64,000 nucleotides of DNA from Fragum whitleyi (taxonomy: Eukaryota > Mollusca > Bivalvia > Cardiida > Cardiidae), in NCBI GenBank assembly GCA_948146395.1, contig OX411554.1:42545869-42609868 (forward strand), written 5' to 3'. Below, one piece after another: positions 41,704 to 52,711 of the stretch. Positions within the stretch are counted from its first letter, which is position 1; each line of letters starts with the position of its first letter. The notes under the pieces were generated by a model. It worked only from the letters and a program-made list of their open reading frames with translations. It did no database searches and was not told the origin of the DNA. Position numbers and translations under genes: made by a program.

Positions 41704-43860
41704 ACAAGAGGGCCATAGTGGCCCTTAATCGCTCACCTGAATGAACTGTCTAATATTTTCAAAAGAAGAATGAGAAATAGAATGATGAATGACTGAGCTA
41801 AACAAAGCTGTTGCTTCTATACAACTTAAGAACCCCTTTTTTACAATTTTTAGGTTGACTAACAAGGATTTTTATAATTGATTTCGTGACCTATTTTTTA
41901 TTCCCAGATGACCCAATTTTGATCTCATCCGAGATTTCATCTAGACAATCATTCTGACAAAATTTCAGGTTGATTGGCAAAAAATTGCGGCCTCTAGAGT
42001 GCATACAAGCTTTTTCTTAGATTTGACCCAGTGACCTAGTTTTTGACCCCAGTTGACCCAATTTCGAACTTGTCCAAGATTTCACTTAGACAATCATTCT
42101 GACCAAATTTCAGGTTGATCTGGCAATAAACGTGGCCACTAGAGTGTCTACAAGGTTTTTCTTAGATTTGACCCTGTGACCTAGTTTTTGACCCTGTTTG
42201 ACCCAATTTGGAACTCATCCAAGATTTCATCAAGACAATCATTCTGACCAAAATTCAGCTTGATCTGGCAATAAACGCAGCCACAAGAGTGCCTACCAGA
42301 TTTTTCTTAGATTTCTTACCCTGTGACCTAGTTCTTGACCCTGGTTGACCCAATATCTAACTTGTCCAAGATTTCATCCAGACAATCATTCTGACAAATT
42401 CAGGTTGATCGGGCAAAAAATGTGGCCTCTAGAGTGCATACAAGGTTTTTCTTAGATTGCACCCCGTGACCAAGTTTTTGACCCCAGTTGACCCAATTTT
42501 GAACTCGTCCGAGATTTCATCAAGACAATCATTCTGACCAAAATTCAGGTTGGTCTGGCAAAAAACGTGGCCACTAGAGTGCATACAAGGTTTTTCTTAG
42601 ATTTGCCCCTGTGACCTAGTTTTTGACCCCGGTTGACCCAATTTCGAACTCATTCAAGATTTCATCAAGACAATCATTCTGATCAAAATTCAGGTTGAGA
42701 GGGCAATAAACGCGGCCACAAGAGTGCCTTCAAGGTTTTTCCTAGATTTGACCCTGTGACCTAGTTTTTGACCCCAGTTGACCCAATTTCGAACTCATTC
42801 AAGATTTTATCAAGACAATCATTCTGACTAAAATCCAAATTGAATGGGCAAAAAATGTGGCCTCTAGAGTGCATACACAGTTTTTCTTAGATTTGACCCC
42901 GTGACATAGTTTTTGACCCCAGTTGACCCAATTTCGAACTTGTCCGAGATTTCATCAAGACAATCATTTTGACAAAATTTCAGGTTGATCAGGCAAAAAA
43001 TTGTGGCCTCTAGAGTGCATACAAGGTTTTTCTTAGATTTGACCCTGTGACCTAGTTTTTGACCCCAGTTGACCCAATTTCGTACTCGTCCGAGATTTCA
43101 TCAAGACAATCATTCTGACCAAATTTCAGGTTGATCTGGCAAAAAATGTGGCCTCTAGAGCGCCTACAAGGTTTTTCTTAGATTTGACCCCGTGACCTAG
43201 TTTTTGACCCCAGTTGACCCAATTTGGAACTCATCCGAGATTTCATCAAGACAATCATTCTGACCAAATTTCAGGTTGATCTGGCAATAAATGTGGCATC
43301 TAGACTGCCTACAAGGTTTTTCTTAGATTTGACCCCATGACCTAGTTTTTGACCCCAGTTGACCCAATTTTGAAGTCGTCCGAGATTTCATCAAGACAAT
43401 CATTCTGACCAATATTCAGGTTGATCTGGCAAAAAATGTGGCCTCTAGAGTGCATACAAGGTTTTTCTTAGATTTGACCCCATGACCTACTTTTTGACCC
43501 CAGTTGACCTAATTTTGAGCTCGTCCGAGATTTCATCAAGACAATCATTCTGACCAAAATTCAGGTTGATCCGGCAAAAAATGTGGCCTCTAGAGTGCAT
43601 ACAAGGTTTTTCTTAGATTTGACCCTGTGACCTAGTTTTTGACCCGAATTGACCCAATTTTGAACTCGTCCAAGATTTCATCAAGACAATCATTCTGACC
43701 AAAATTCAGGTTGATCCGGCAAAAAATGTGGCCTCTAGAGTGCATACAAGGCAAATGTTGACGACGGACATCGCACGACGCACGTCGCACGACGCACGAC
43801 GGACATCCACCTAACCACAATGGCTCACCATGAGCACTTCGTGCTCAGGTGAGCTAAAAA
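41704..43860 (+). mobile_element. Pearl/Helentron-like element, family A, copy A2 (complete, largest)
   Basis: acaagagggccatagtggccc (hairpin gggccatagtggccc) and arm cgctcacctga. Twelve to thirteen 145-bp units follow (gacaatc at 41944, 42089, 42234, 42381, 42524, 42669 ... 43685), with 'ggcctctagagtgcatacaaggtttttcttagatttgacc'. A short acgacggac/acgcacgac microsatellite lies at about 43758-43803, followed by the hairpin 43823-43854 and gctaaaaa. The core is clearly related to A1. Confidence 0.8.
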
Positions 43861-43959
43861 CCCAATGTCCCCAGGGGCATGGCATAAAAACATTGGTAGA
43901 AGTCCACTATATAATATTAAAAACAAAATATGGAAGATGTATGCATTTTGGTTTCTGTA

Positions 43960-45984
43960 ACAAGAGGCCAAGGAGGGCCTGTATCGCTCCACTGGCTTAA
44001 ACATCTTTAGACTTTCATTAAATAAAGCTTACTTTAAATGAATACCACACTCTTGAATCTCTTAAGACCTATTTTATAATGATTAACTGAGTCTGGTCCA
44101 CATTGCACCAAAATACTCAATCACCATGAACCTGCATCCCTCTACCCATCTAATCAAAACATAAGGTTCAGGAGGAGATGTCTTTCAAAAATTTCAGGCT
44201 CAAAATAAGCCCAGCCCTGCCACACCCATATTTATGGGCCAATCAAAATTTCCAAGTACATTTTGAAAAGGGTCACCAAAGAAACATTTTGGTAAAATTT
44301 CATTGATATCTGCCCATTTGTTCAGGAGGAGATGTTGTTCAAAGATTTCTGGCTCAAAATAAGCCCAAACCTGCAATGCCCATATTTATGGGTCAATCAA
44401 AATTTTGAAATATTTTTGAATAGGGTTGCCAAAGGAAAATTCTGGAAAAGTTTCAATGAAATTGGCCCAGTTGTTCAAGAGGAGATGACGTTCAAAGATT
44501 CCAGGCTGGAAACTAGCCCCGCCCTACCATGCCCATATTTATAGGCTAATAAAAATTCTTAAACAATTTTACAAAAAAGGTCACCAAGGAACTTTCTGGT
44601 AAAATTTCACTGAATTCAGCCTAGTGGTTAAGGAGGAGATGTCATTCAAAGATTTTGGGCTCAAAAAAGCCCCTCCCTGCCATGCCCATATTTATTGGCA
44701 AATCTAAATTTCTTGAATAATTTAAGTAAAGGGTCACAAAAGGAATATTAATGCTAAGTTTCATTGAAATTGGCCCTATGGTTTCGGGAGGAGAAGACTT
44801 TAAAACTTTTCAAAGTGAAAAAATGCCATGCCCTGCCACGCCCATTGTTTGGGGGTCAAACAATTTTTTTTTTTTAACAATTTAAGAAGAGGGTCAACCA
44901 AGGATCATTCCTACCACGTTTCATTTAAATCCACCTATTGGTTTGTAGGAGAAATTTTTTTTAAGATTTTAAAGTGAAAAGAAGCTCAGCCCCGCCCTGC
45001 CACTGGAACATTTGGGGGCCAATAATTTTTTTTTAACAATTTAAGTAGAGGGTCACCAAAGGAAAATGTATGCAAAGTTTCATTGAAATCAGCCCAATGG
45101 TTTGGGAGGAGAAGATTTTCAAAGATTTTTTAGTGAAAACATGCCATGCCATGCCACTCCCATATTTTGGGGCCAATCCAATTTCTTTTACTATTTGAGA
45201 AGAGGGTCAACCAAGGATCATTCCTACCAAGTTTCATTAAAATCCCCCCATTGGTTTGGTAGGAGAAGATTTTTGAAGATTTTATAGTGAAAAAAATCCC
45301 CACCCTGCCACGCCAATATTTGGGAGCCAATCATTTTTTTTAACAATTTAAGTAAAAGGTCACCAAAGGAACATCTATGCAAAGTTTCATTGAAATCAGC
45401 CCAATGGTTTGGGTGGAGAAGTTTTTTCAAGATTTTCAAGTGAAAAAATGCCATGCCCTGCCACACCAATATTGGGGGATCAATCAAATTTTTTAAACTA
45501 TTTAAGGAGAGGGTCAAACATGGAATATTCCTACCAAGTTTCATTAAAATCCGCCCATTGGTTTGGGAGGAGAAGATTTTTGAAGATTTTAAGGTGAAAA
45601 AGCCCTGCCCTGCCATGCTCACATTACGGGGCCAATCAATTTTTTTTTAACAATTTAAGTAATGGGTCACCAAAGGAACATTTATGCAAAGTTTAATTGA
45701 AATCAGCCCAATGGTTTGGGAGGAGAAGATTTTTAAAGATTTTCAAGTGAAAAATGCTACGCCCTGCTACGCCTATATTTGGGGGTTAATCAAATTTTTT
45801 TCTAACAATTTAAGTAGAGGGTCACCCAAGGATCATTCCTACCAAGTTTTATTAAAATCCACCAATTGGTTTGGTAGGAGGAGATGTTTTAAGAAAAAGT
45901 TTACGCATGGACAGACGGACGCACGCACGATGGACCCAATGCCATGACAATAGCTCCCTGGCCTTTGGCCAGTGGAGCTAAAAA
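43960..45984 (+). mobile_element. Pearl/Helentron-like element, family B, copy B5 (long)
   Basis: acaagaggccaaggagggcct (hairpin), arm cgctccactggct, about eleven ~150-bp units, and the microsatellite ggacagacggacgcacgcacg (45908-45930). The 3' end is gctccctggcctttggccagtggagctaaaaa. Units near the right alternate between two subtypes ('aagtagagggtcacc...' and 'aagaagagggtcaacc...'), giving a ~300-bp higher-order period. Confidence 0.75.
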
Positions 45985-46104
45985 TGATTTTTGCAGTTTT
46001 TTGCTCTTTGAATCTATGTAAAAGGAGTTGCACCTGGTTGGAGTCCAAATATGATCCCAGGGGTTGATATGAATAAACTTGGTACAGATTAGATGATGTT
46101 ACAT
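45985..46104 (+). repeat. Fragment of the 'cttgatatgaacaaacttggtagaggtccac' repeat
   Basis: 'ttgctctttgaatctatgtaaaaggagttgcacctggttggagtcc ... gatatgaataaacttggtacagattagatgatg' matches the units at 60082-60690 and 46830-47060. Confidence 0.55.
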
Positions 46105-46826
46105 ACAAAACTAGAAAGCCATGAATGGCTTGAGTCACTCAAACGGCTTAAAATTCTTGTTATAGCAAATCAAAGTTTTGACTAGATTTTCAGATATTTT
46201 GGGTTCTCCTGATGGTAAAAATGATTTTGAAAGTTTCCACTATGTAAGATATAGAAAAATGACCTCTGCCCATAAAATATGTTTTTATAATCTGATTACA
46301 ATAATTTTTAGTAGATTGATAAAGGGTCACTCAAGGATCATTCCAGTGAAATTTTGTTGATATCCATCTGTTACATTCAGAGAAAATGATTTTGAAAGTT
46401 TGTGATAAATAACATATAGAGAAATGGCCTCTCTCCATAATAAATATTTTTCATCCGATCCCAATTATTTTTTGTAGACTAATAAAGGGTTACCAAAGGA
46501 TCATTCACATAAAATTTAATTGGTTTCCAATAATTAGAATCTGAGAAAAATCTCCTTTTACCATATTTGGAAATTAGCCATGCCCACTAAATCCATGTTT
46601 TTAATAGGATCAAAATTTCTTGGACAACTTTGAAAGATGGTCACCCTATAATCATTACTGTGAAGTTTGGCTGAAATTCATCCAGTACTTTCGGAGAAGA
46701 AGATTTTTAAAGAAAAAGTTTACAAACTGATGCATGGACGCACAGACACACATACGGACGGATGGACACGCAACAGGCAAAGGCCATGACACTAGCCCAA
46801 GTGGCCTTGGCCAGTTGAGCTAATAA
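46105..46826 (+). mobile_element. Pearl/Helentron-like element, family G, complete
   Basis: acaaaactag, 5' hairpin aagccatgaatggctt, about three ~170-bp units, 'gcatggacgcacagacacacatacggacgg', and the 3' hairpin agtggccttggccagttgagctaa. The core matches 24455-25005 and 33833-34518. Confidence 0.65.
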
Positions 46827-47060
46827 GAGAGCTGTCTACTTTCTGCTTACAGAGAAGAAGATTTCTAAGATTTTCACTCTTTGATTCTATGTAAGAAAAG
46901 GAAGGCACCCAGGTGGAGTCCAAAATAGACCCCAAGATCTTGATATGAACAAACTTAGAAGAGGTCCACCAGATGAGGCTACATACAAAGTATAGAAGAT
47001 GTCTGCCTTCTTGGTTCAGATAAGAAGATTTAAAGATTTTCGCTCTTTGATTCTATGTAA
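46827..47060 (+). repeat. About 1.5 units of the 'cttgatatgaacaaactt' repeat
   Basis: 'agagctgtctactttctgc...agaagaagatttctaagattttcactctttgattctatgtaa ... agatcttgatatgaacaaacttagaagaggtccaccagatg' corresponds to the core of element A6 (60082-60690). Confidence 0.55.
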
Positions 47061-47440
47061 AAAGGGAAGCATGCGGTGGGACAGGCTTCAAGATTTTGTT
47101 CAACCATATCAAAAATTGTCCACTCCAACCTTCGAGTAGGGGGAAGGCCCAGTTTTATTAGAGCATGGGCCTCTATTGGATTTTATGGCAACTGCCAGAT
47201 TTAAGCCAATCAGGCTTAAGGTGAAAAAGTAAGCCTTGCAATATCTCATTGGAATTGTCTTTGGAAGATGATTCAAATTAGATGATACATGTCAGAATTC
47301 CATATTTAGTTACTGCTGTAGAAGCAACTCTGAATTTTTGACTTACGCAAAAAAAGATCATAAGATGTTTAGTAAAACGGGCCCCAGGTGATCACATAAT
47401 GTGCCCCATTGTTTGACGGGGGTAAAAGAATTAGCAGGAT
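47061..47440. other. Intronic DNA, nothing recognised
   Basis: Lies just downstream of the S3 donor; no repeat or exon structure seen. Confidence 0.4.
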
Positions 47441-47450
47441 AAAATATTAC

Positions 47451-47639
47451 CGTTAATTGTACAGTTTTCATTGGCCATTGACCAACCAGCTTCAGTGTCC
47501 TCACAGGTAATGATTACTTTCCACATAGTAGAGAAACCGTCATCACAAACCAGCAGGGACGTAGATCCAAGAGTTGTACTGCCTTGAGGATCTAGCATGA
47601 AGTCCCCATTCACTGTCTTAGGGGGTTGTCCGCAATCTC
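47451..47639 (-). CDS. Sushi exon S3, type B
   Basis: This 189-bp exon encodes one CCP domain with exactly four cysteines: G-D-C-G-Q-P-P-K-T-V-N-G-D-F, L-L-V-C-D-D-G-F-S-T, I-I-T-C-E-D-T-E-A-G-W-S and E-N-C-T-I-N-G. The acceptor is gtctctttatag|GAGATTGCGG (47639/47640) and the donor AACG|gtaata (47451/47450). It is only 528 bp downstream of S2, the shortest intron in the set. Confidence 0.87.
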
Positions 47640-47929
47640 CTATAAAGAGACCGGATCATTGTAGTTACCAAGCACAAGTCTGTCTACGCCAGTTTAGTAG
47701 ACAATTGTGAAAATTGAATTCTATCAATAACTGGTACTCCTGATGTAATTGTATACAATGAACTATTGGGTTCAATGAATAAACTTTTATGCTAATATTT
47801 CTAAAAAGATGGCAATTAATCTTCAAATCAAAGGTTACAAGCAGGAACAGTAAGCTTTTATTTATTAACCATTTTGAAATCAAAATATCCATCGAGTTGA
47901 TGACTTATTGATTTTTTCCCTTGTATTTG

Positions 47930-48105
47930 AGGTTTGACCTTGTCAGATGCCCTTGAGCTTGGTATCAGCAAATGTATACAGATGTGTCAACATTGTATCT
48001 CTGTTTTTTGGTTAAAGTGTTTCAGACAGATGGACAGACAGACAGACAGACTGACACTGGTCAAACAATATGCTCCCATGTAATCAATGATTTGACATAA
48101 AAAAG
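47930..48105 (+). mobile_element. Family-E element, degraded, in the S2-S3 intron
   Basis: 'ggtttgaccttgtcagatgcccttgagcttgg ... cagacagatggacagacagacagacagactgac ... caaacaatatgctcccatgtaatcaatgatttgacata' follows the E layout with a ruined 3' hairpin. Confidence 0.5.
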
Positions 48106-48167
48106 AACAGTGAACAATAATTAGTTCGGATTCTACAAAAAATATGTTTTTCTAAAGGTCAACTTAC

Positions 48168-48341
48168 GAATACATCCTGTCCCAGGGTTAGTCCAAATAC
48201 CGTTTGGAAGACAAACAATACATATTTCAGTTGCATTAGGCGTGTAACCATAGTCACATACAAGTTGTCCAAATGAGCCAATCAGAGTTCCACTCACTTG
48301 ATATGCTCCGTTTGTTACATTTGGAAATGTTGGGCCACAAT
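48168..48341 (-). CDS. Sushi exon S2, type A
   Basis: This 174-bp exon (58 codons) encodes one CCP domain: C-G-P-T-F-P-N-V-T-N-G-A-Y, G-Q-L-V-C-D-Y-G-Y-T-P-N, E-I-C-I-V-C-L-P-N-G-I-W-T-N-P and T-G-C-I. N-V-T and N-A-T are potential N-glycosylation sites. The acceptor is cttaatcaacag|ATTGTGG (48341/48342) and the donor ATTC|gtaagt (48168/48167). It departs from other type-A copies in the W-T-N-P block. Confidence 0.87.
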
Positions 48342-48900
48342 CTGTTGATTAAGAACAGGAGTGTGAGAATAAAAATTTTCTCACTAGTAGTCTTTGGACA
48401 AGTTTACAGTTAAATTTCCCTGGCCTAAATTGAAAATCTAGTTATTCAAATCATCTGTTTTTTTTCTGTTTGAATGATAACAATCACATTTACAAATCTT
48501 TTCGAGCTTGAGATAACAATGTAATATGAAACATTGAGATAAATGGAGAAATTGCTTTTTGAAAGCATCTTCTCCTTTTCTCTAATGTTTTGTATTTTAC
48601 GTTAATACTTATATTGAATTTTAATAGGCACCTATAGCCTGGAATCCCTTTCACTTTGGATGAGTCTGAGAATTTATTCTTGAATCAAAATCTACTTGTC
48701 CTTGGACAAGTTCCAAAGCAAAATCCTCTTGTCCCCTAGATAAAAACAAATCAAAATGGACAAGTCAAGCATAAGAATTCTACGCTCCTTTCCCTTATAG
48801 CGGATATTCCTAATGTATATAAACAAGGTCAGTTAGTTTATAGGCAAGTTGGTGTATTCTTCCAATTCAAAATCTATCTACTCTGTCACAAAAATTAATA

Positions 48901-49147
48901 TTAACCCTTGTCATGCTGAACCCGGAATATTCCTGCTTTGGCAGGAGCTATAGACCAACATCAGCCTGCACATGTGTGCAGCCTGATGTCAGTCTATACC
49001 ACCTGTTACTAACTTTCAAACCAGAATTGTCAATAGATTTAGTTTTTCAAATAAAAAATGACATACAGTTTGGACTTTCAGTGCTTTTTGCCCTTTGATT
49101 TTGATGAAAATTTATAACAAAAATTTATTCAGCATGACAAGGGTTAA
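48901..49147 (-). mobile_element. piggyBac-like MITE, family P3, copy 2 (reverse, intact)
   Basis: TTAA at 48901-48904 and 49144-49147. Inside: cccttgtcatgctgaa ... ttcagcatgacaaggg. It provides an uninterrupted reference for the broken copy at 40155. Confidence 0.85.
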
Positions 49148-49149
49148 TT

Positions 49150-50215
49150 GTGTTCATCAAGATTCTGTTTGGCTGAAAAATTGGTTTCATTGATCAATGA
49201 AAACAGTTTTGAACACGCATCTATTTTGTAAGTTTGCATAAAAAGTGGTTCCATGAGATATCTGTCTTAATTTGTACAAATCTTTACATTTCTGTTCCAT
49301 GATATTAAATCATAATATATGAAGATATATATTTATCAAATGCCTTGATATATGTTCAATTTAATGATTTTGGCAACATTTTCAAAATCATTATAGACAT
49401 ATAAAAAAGGTAAATTGAACATAAAAAAATATACTTTTTGGATGGGTCTTATAACCATGCAGAACTGCTGCACTTGAAATAGTAACCTTCTCCAATATTC
49501 TTTCAAATAATTCAGTTTTCAATATATGATTCCATTTGGCGACAGCTTCGAACCTTACAAATACGCACATTTTGGCTTTGAGCAAAAAAAAATCTGCGGT
49601 GCTGATGAAGCACAAGTATATTGTTAAAGTAACTCATTGTCCCTCTATCATTACCCATCATAATTCAAACCTTAAGGTTATTTGTTGTCATGAAAGTCTT
49701 CAACAACAGCAAAATGTACAAATGGCACCCATTTACTGAGAATGTGTGTATTTCTTGAATTCATAGAGGTTTGAAGTTAAAATAACACTTTTGAATGAAT
49801 CTGTTTCACATATTCATGCAATATGAGCAGCTTTTTTAGTTCATACCTCCATGAATTCAAGAACTTCTCTTTTCATCTCTTGAATGAATTGAGCCTTTGG
49901 GTGACCATTTCAACAGGTTCAATTCAAAGATGAAAAGAGTATTTGTTGATTTCATGGAACTATGTAACTAAAACTGATTCATACATGATTGTCACAAGGG
50001 TTTTAGTTTCATACCTCCATGAACTGAGCAAAATGTCTCTTCATATCTTATAATTTATTAGCGTGAAGCAAAATTGTAAAGATCAATCCATAATGAATCA
50101 GAATTATTATGGAAATACTTTTGGTGGTAACTTACAAATTAGCTGCATACTCATAATTGTTTTCATTGAGGAATAAAACAAATATTTTAGCCAACTAGAT
50201 TCTACGAATCTTGCT
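49150..50215. mobile_element. Long-arm foldback element FB1, both arms present
   Basis: Left arm: gattctgtttggctgaaaaattggtttcattgatcaatgaaaaca (49160-). Right arm: ttttcattgaggaataaaacaaatattttagccaactagattc (50161-50203), its approximate reverse complement. Between are two inner palindromes (49752-49864 and 49928-50050) of the type seen at 36446-36590. About 1.07 kb; no protein. Confidence 0.55.
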
Positions 50216-50310
50216 AGACACAACCAAAGTTAAATGATGCACACACAATGAGCAGCCTTAAATACACAATAATATTGGCTGGTTGTCTGAAAAGCTGTTA
50301 AGACCTTGTA

Positions 50311-50645
50311 CAGTAAAACTTGTATTAAGCGACCAGAAATGGGACCACCAAAAAGCAGTTGTTGAAAGAAATGATCGTTTAAAACACGTTTTGTTTCCAA
50401 GTAGGAAATCGACTATGTATATTATTGCGAAATCCTGAAGAATCACATGCTGTAAAAACTCAACAGAATCGTCTTGTTGAGACGATTCTGGTGAATTTTA
50501 ACAGCATATGATTCATTTACAATATTTTTTATACCAGTGCTATCTATTTCTTCAGATATTTCGATTCAAAGAAGGGGATTTTGAAAGCGGTCGCTTAATA
50601 AAAATGGTCGCTTAATAGACGTGGTCGCTCGGGCAAGATTGACTG
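50311..50645. mobile_element. MITE with CAGTAAAACTTGTATTAAGCGACC terminus
   Basis: TA-cagtaaaacttgtattaagcgacc ... ggtcgctcgggcaagattgactg-TA (TA at 50309-50310 and 50646-50647). Subterminal cggtcgcttaata blocks are inverted copies. An inner near-perfect palindrome (catgctgtaaaaactcaacagaatcgtc / gacgattctggtgaattttaacagcatatg) lies at 50447-50510. Confidence 0.7.
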
Positions 50646-50734
50646 TATATGTACAGAGCACATAGTGGAGACTTTGGTCAGATTATGTGGATGCACTGCA
50701 GCTGGCTGGCCAGAGACTTTACCTTACTAACATG

Positions 50735-50981
50735 TTGACCCTTGTCATGCTGGATAAATTTTGGCTAAAAATTTTCATCAAAATCAAAGGGCAAAAAGCA
50801 CAGAAAGTACCAACTGTGGGTCATTTTTTATTTGAAACACTAAATCTATTGACAATTCTGGTTTAAAAGTGAGAAACAGGTGGTGTGGACTAATATCAGA
50901 TTGCACATATGTGCAGGCTGATGTTTGTCTGTAGCTCCTGCCAAAGCAGGAATATTCTGGGTTCAGCATGACAAGGGTTAA
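50735..50981 (+). mobile_element. piggyBac-like MITE, family P3, copy 3
   Basis: TTGA-CCCTTGTCATGCTGG ... TTCAGCATGACAAGGG-TTAA; the left TTAA is mutated to TTGA. Its uninterrupted body gives the empty sites for the nested insertions at 40.2-41.3 kb. Confidence 0.85.
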
Positions 50982-51062
50982 ATTATTTTTCAAAGAGAGA
51001 GTATCCAAGACAAAAGGAAGTGGCCCCTGAATCCCATGATATTCCTTATATATGCTTTTATG

Positions 51063-51325
51063 TTTTGTTCGAATGGGGTTTAACATCGCTTTCAACCAAC
51101 ATTCAGTTATGTTATAGCTGGTAAAGCAACAAACAATGGACTGCTGGTATTTCTCACACCAGAACCATCATTACATCCTTTCCTAGCCTCCAGCTGCTAT
51201 TCCACATAGCTATATGATTATCAACCTATTGGTGGAATACAAAGAAGTCTGAAAGAATGAGTGTCGCCAATGGTGATCAAACCCAGGACCTTTAGATTGA
51301 CAGTCCAACACGCTACCAACTACAC
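51063..51325 (-). mobile_element. tRNA-derived SINE (main family), diverged
   Basis: Tail 'ttttgttcgaatggggtttaacatcgctttcaacc' on the left; body 'ggactgctggtatttctcacaccag ... cctttcctagcctccagctgctattcc'; head 'gtgatcaaacccaggacctttagattgacagtccaacacgctaccaac' on the right. Confidence 0.75.
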
Positions 51326-51329
51326 TAGA

Positions 51330-51418
51330 TATATCGTTGGATCAGCATGAAATGGTTGTAACTCCCTATAAGCATATAGGGAGGGAGTTACAACTGTTTC
51401 ATGCTGAGCCATCAATAT
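51330..51418. mobile_element. Foldback element FB2, copy 4 (best preserved)
   Basis: atatcgttggatcagcatgaaatggttgtaactccctata-agca-tatagggagggagttacaactgtttcatgctgagccatcaatat: arms of about 40 bp. Confidence 0.7.
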
Positions 51419-51757
51419 GCAGGTGTGACTTAAAATTCTTACAGGACAAAAATATATGAAATTCATAAGCACAACTTGGACTTTGCCATTTCTTCGCACT
51501 CAGAGGGCGACCAGCAAAGAATTTTTTGGATAATGCCGTACAGGACTGAGACAAAAGAAAAATGCCATCCAACCACACACCCTTTTTTAACAATTTTGGT
51601 GTATAATCAAATCATGGTTATTACAGCTTGAATGAGCTGTAGTTTCAATGTTTTGATCATTCATCAACAATATTTTTCCAAAGAGGGTTTATTTGTAATA
51701 TGCACTGGCAAAATGTGTGTTATGGTAGTTATGCCCTTGAAATAAACAGACATCATG

Positions 51758-51987
51758 TTAACCCTTTGCTGTTTAATCCCTGCTTTTTACATGCCTGTGA
51801 TTTTATGATTGAGAAAACTTTGTGAAAAAAGAAGAAATTGCTTCTGACAAGCAATTTCTTCTTTTTCCACACTATTTTTTACCCTACAGAATGGTTATTT
51901 TTCGAATTAGATCCATTTTAAATTTTTGTCTGCAAAACCTTTGAATTTGGACAGGTCTAAAATTTTGTAAAACAGGAAAGGGTTTAA
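51758..51987 (-). mobile_element. piggyBac-like MITE, family P1, copy 4 (reverse)
   Basis: TTAA-CCCTTTGCTGTTT ... AAACAGGAAAGGG-TTTAA, the reverse complement of the copies at 16113, 20605 and 29625, with the same hairpin (gaagaaattgcttctgacaagcaatttcttc). Confidence 0.75.
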
Positions 51988-52401
51988 ACAAATACTTTAA
52001 CCTTTACATAAAATTTCAGATGTGTATCAAAAGTGAGATGTAAACAAACCAAGCCAGCTGTTTGCAATTGAAGCATAGCTGAAAATTACTGACAAAAGCC
52101 TGTGTCAAACCCACGCAGCCAATTTATATTTAAATTATTGGTCTAGAAGCCCAATGCGCTAACCACTGAACCAAAGAAGATCTTCTCTGATGCAGGAGTC
52201 AGACATTGTTTATAAAAACCAAAGAAGCTATTCAGGACAGTTAAGAGAGAGGTCTCCCATAACACACTCCCCCTTAAGAGTCATCATACATTGATGACTT
52301 TAAGCCTATTTTGGCAATAATGTGCTTCATGTAACAACCAAGGCGGTACAATGCCGACATAAATGGCTAAATGGCCTAATCCCAGATGAGCCCCAACTTA
52401 C

Positions 52402-52590
52402 CATTGACAGTACAGTTTTCTGCTGGAGCAGACCATCCCAGCTCCGTATCTTCACATGTAATTTTGATTGTTGACGTTGAATCACACACTTCACAACAAA
52501 CCAACGTTGCCATGGCACCAAGAGTTGTGTTCCCAGGCATGTCCAATTCAAATCTCCCCCCAAAAGGAACCGGTGGAGTGCCACAGTCTC
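52402..52590 (-). CDS. Sushi exon S1, type B (first visible)
   Basis: This 189-bp exon encodes one CCP domain: G-D-C-G-T-P-P-V-P-F-G-G-R-F-E-L, A-T-L-V-C-C-E-V-C-D-S, I-K-I-T-C-E-D-T-E-L-G-W-S-A-P and E-N-C-T-V-N-G. It has two extra cysteines (V-C-C-E-V-C) where siblings have D-x-G-(Y/F). The acceptor is cccccttgatcag|GAGACTGTGG (52590/52591) and the donor AATG|gtaagt (52402/52401). It starts in phase 1, so an exon must precede it, above 52590. None was recognised up to 64000. Confidence 0.85.
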
Positions 52591-52711
52591 CTGATCAAGG
52601 GGGAAAAATGAAAACAATAAACCTTCACTCAAGCAACCTATCATATTGCATACTTCAGGTTTGTACCTGTGTAATGTGTCCCTCTGAGTCCCAGGGACGG
52701 GCAGATTAATC

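Larger units (their letters stand above)
15352..52590 (-). other. Multi-sushi (CCP) protein gene, internal part, 11 visible exons
   Basis: Eleven single-domain exons alternate B-A-B-A-B-A-B-A-B-A-B in gene order. All start after AG, end before GT and interrupt a codon after its first base, so any number can be joined or skipped without shifting frame. They total 2064 bp, or 688 codons. CCP domains are beta-sandwich modules usually held by two disulphides (C1-C3, C2-C4) and mediate extracellular protein binding in complement regulators, selectins and many invertebrate adhesion proteins. The ligand here is unknown. No signal peptide, transmembrane segment, first or last exon was identified, so the product is partial. 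Introns run from 528 bp (S2-S3) to about 10.4 kb (S3-S4). Confidence 0.85.

Noticed and set aside
41704..43860. Regular repeats that could be taken for a CRISPR array or satellite
   Set aside because: The units are contiguous 145-bp repeats without spacers, lie within defined element ends, and the DNA is eukaryotic.
22669..52590. Methionines inside sushi frames as start codons of small proteins
   Set aside because: The domains begin upstream of these Mets at clear AG acceptors; each exon is in phase 1 at both ends and must be spliced.
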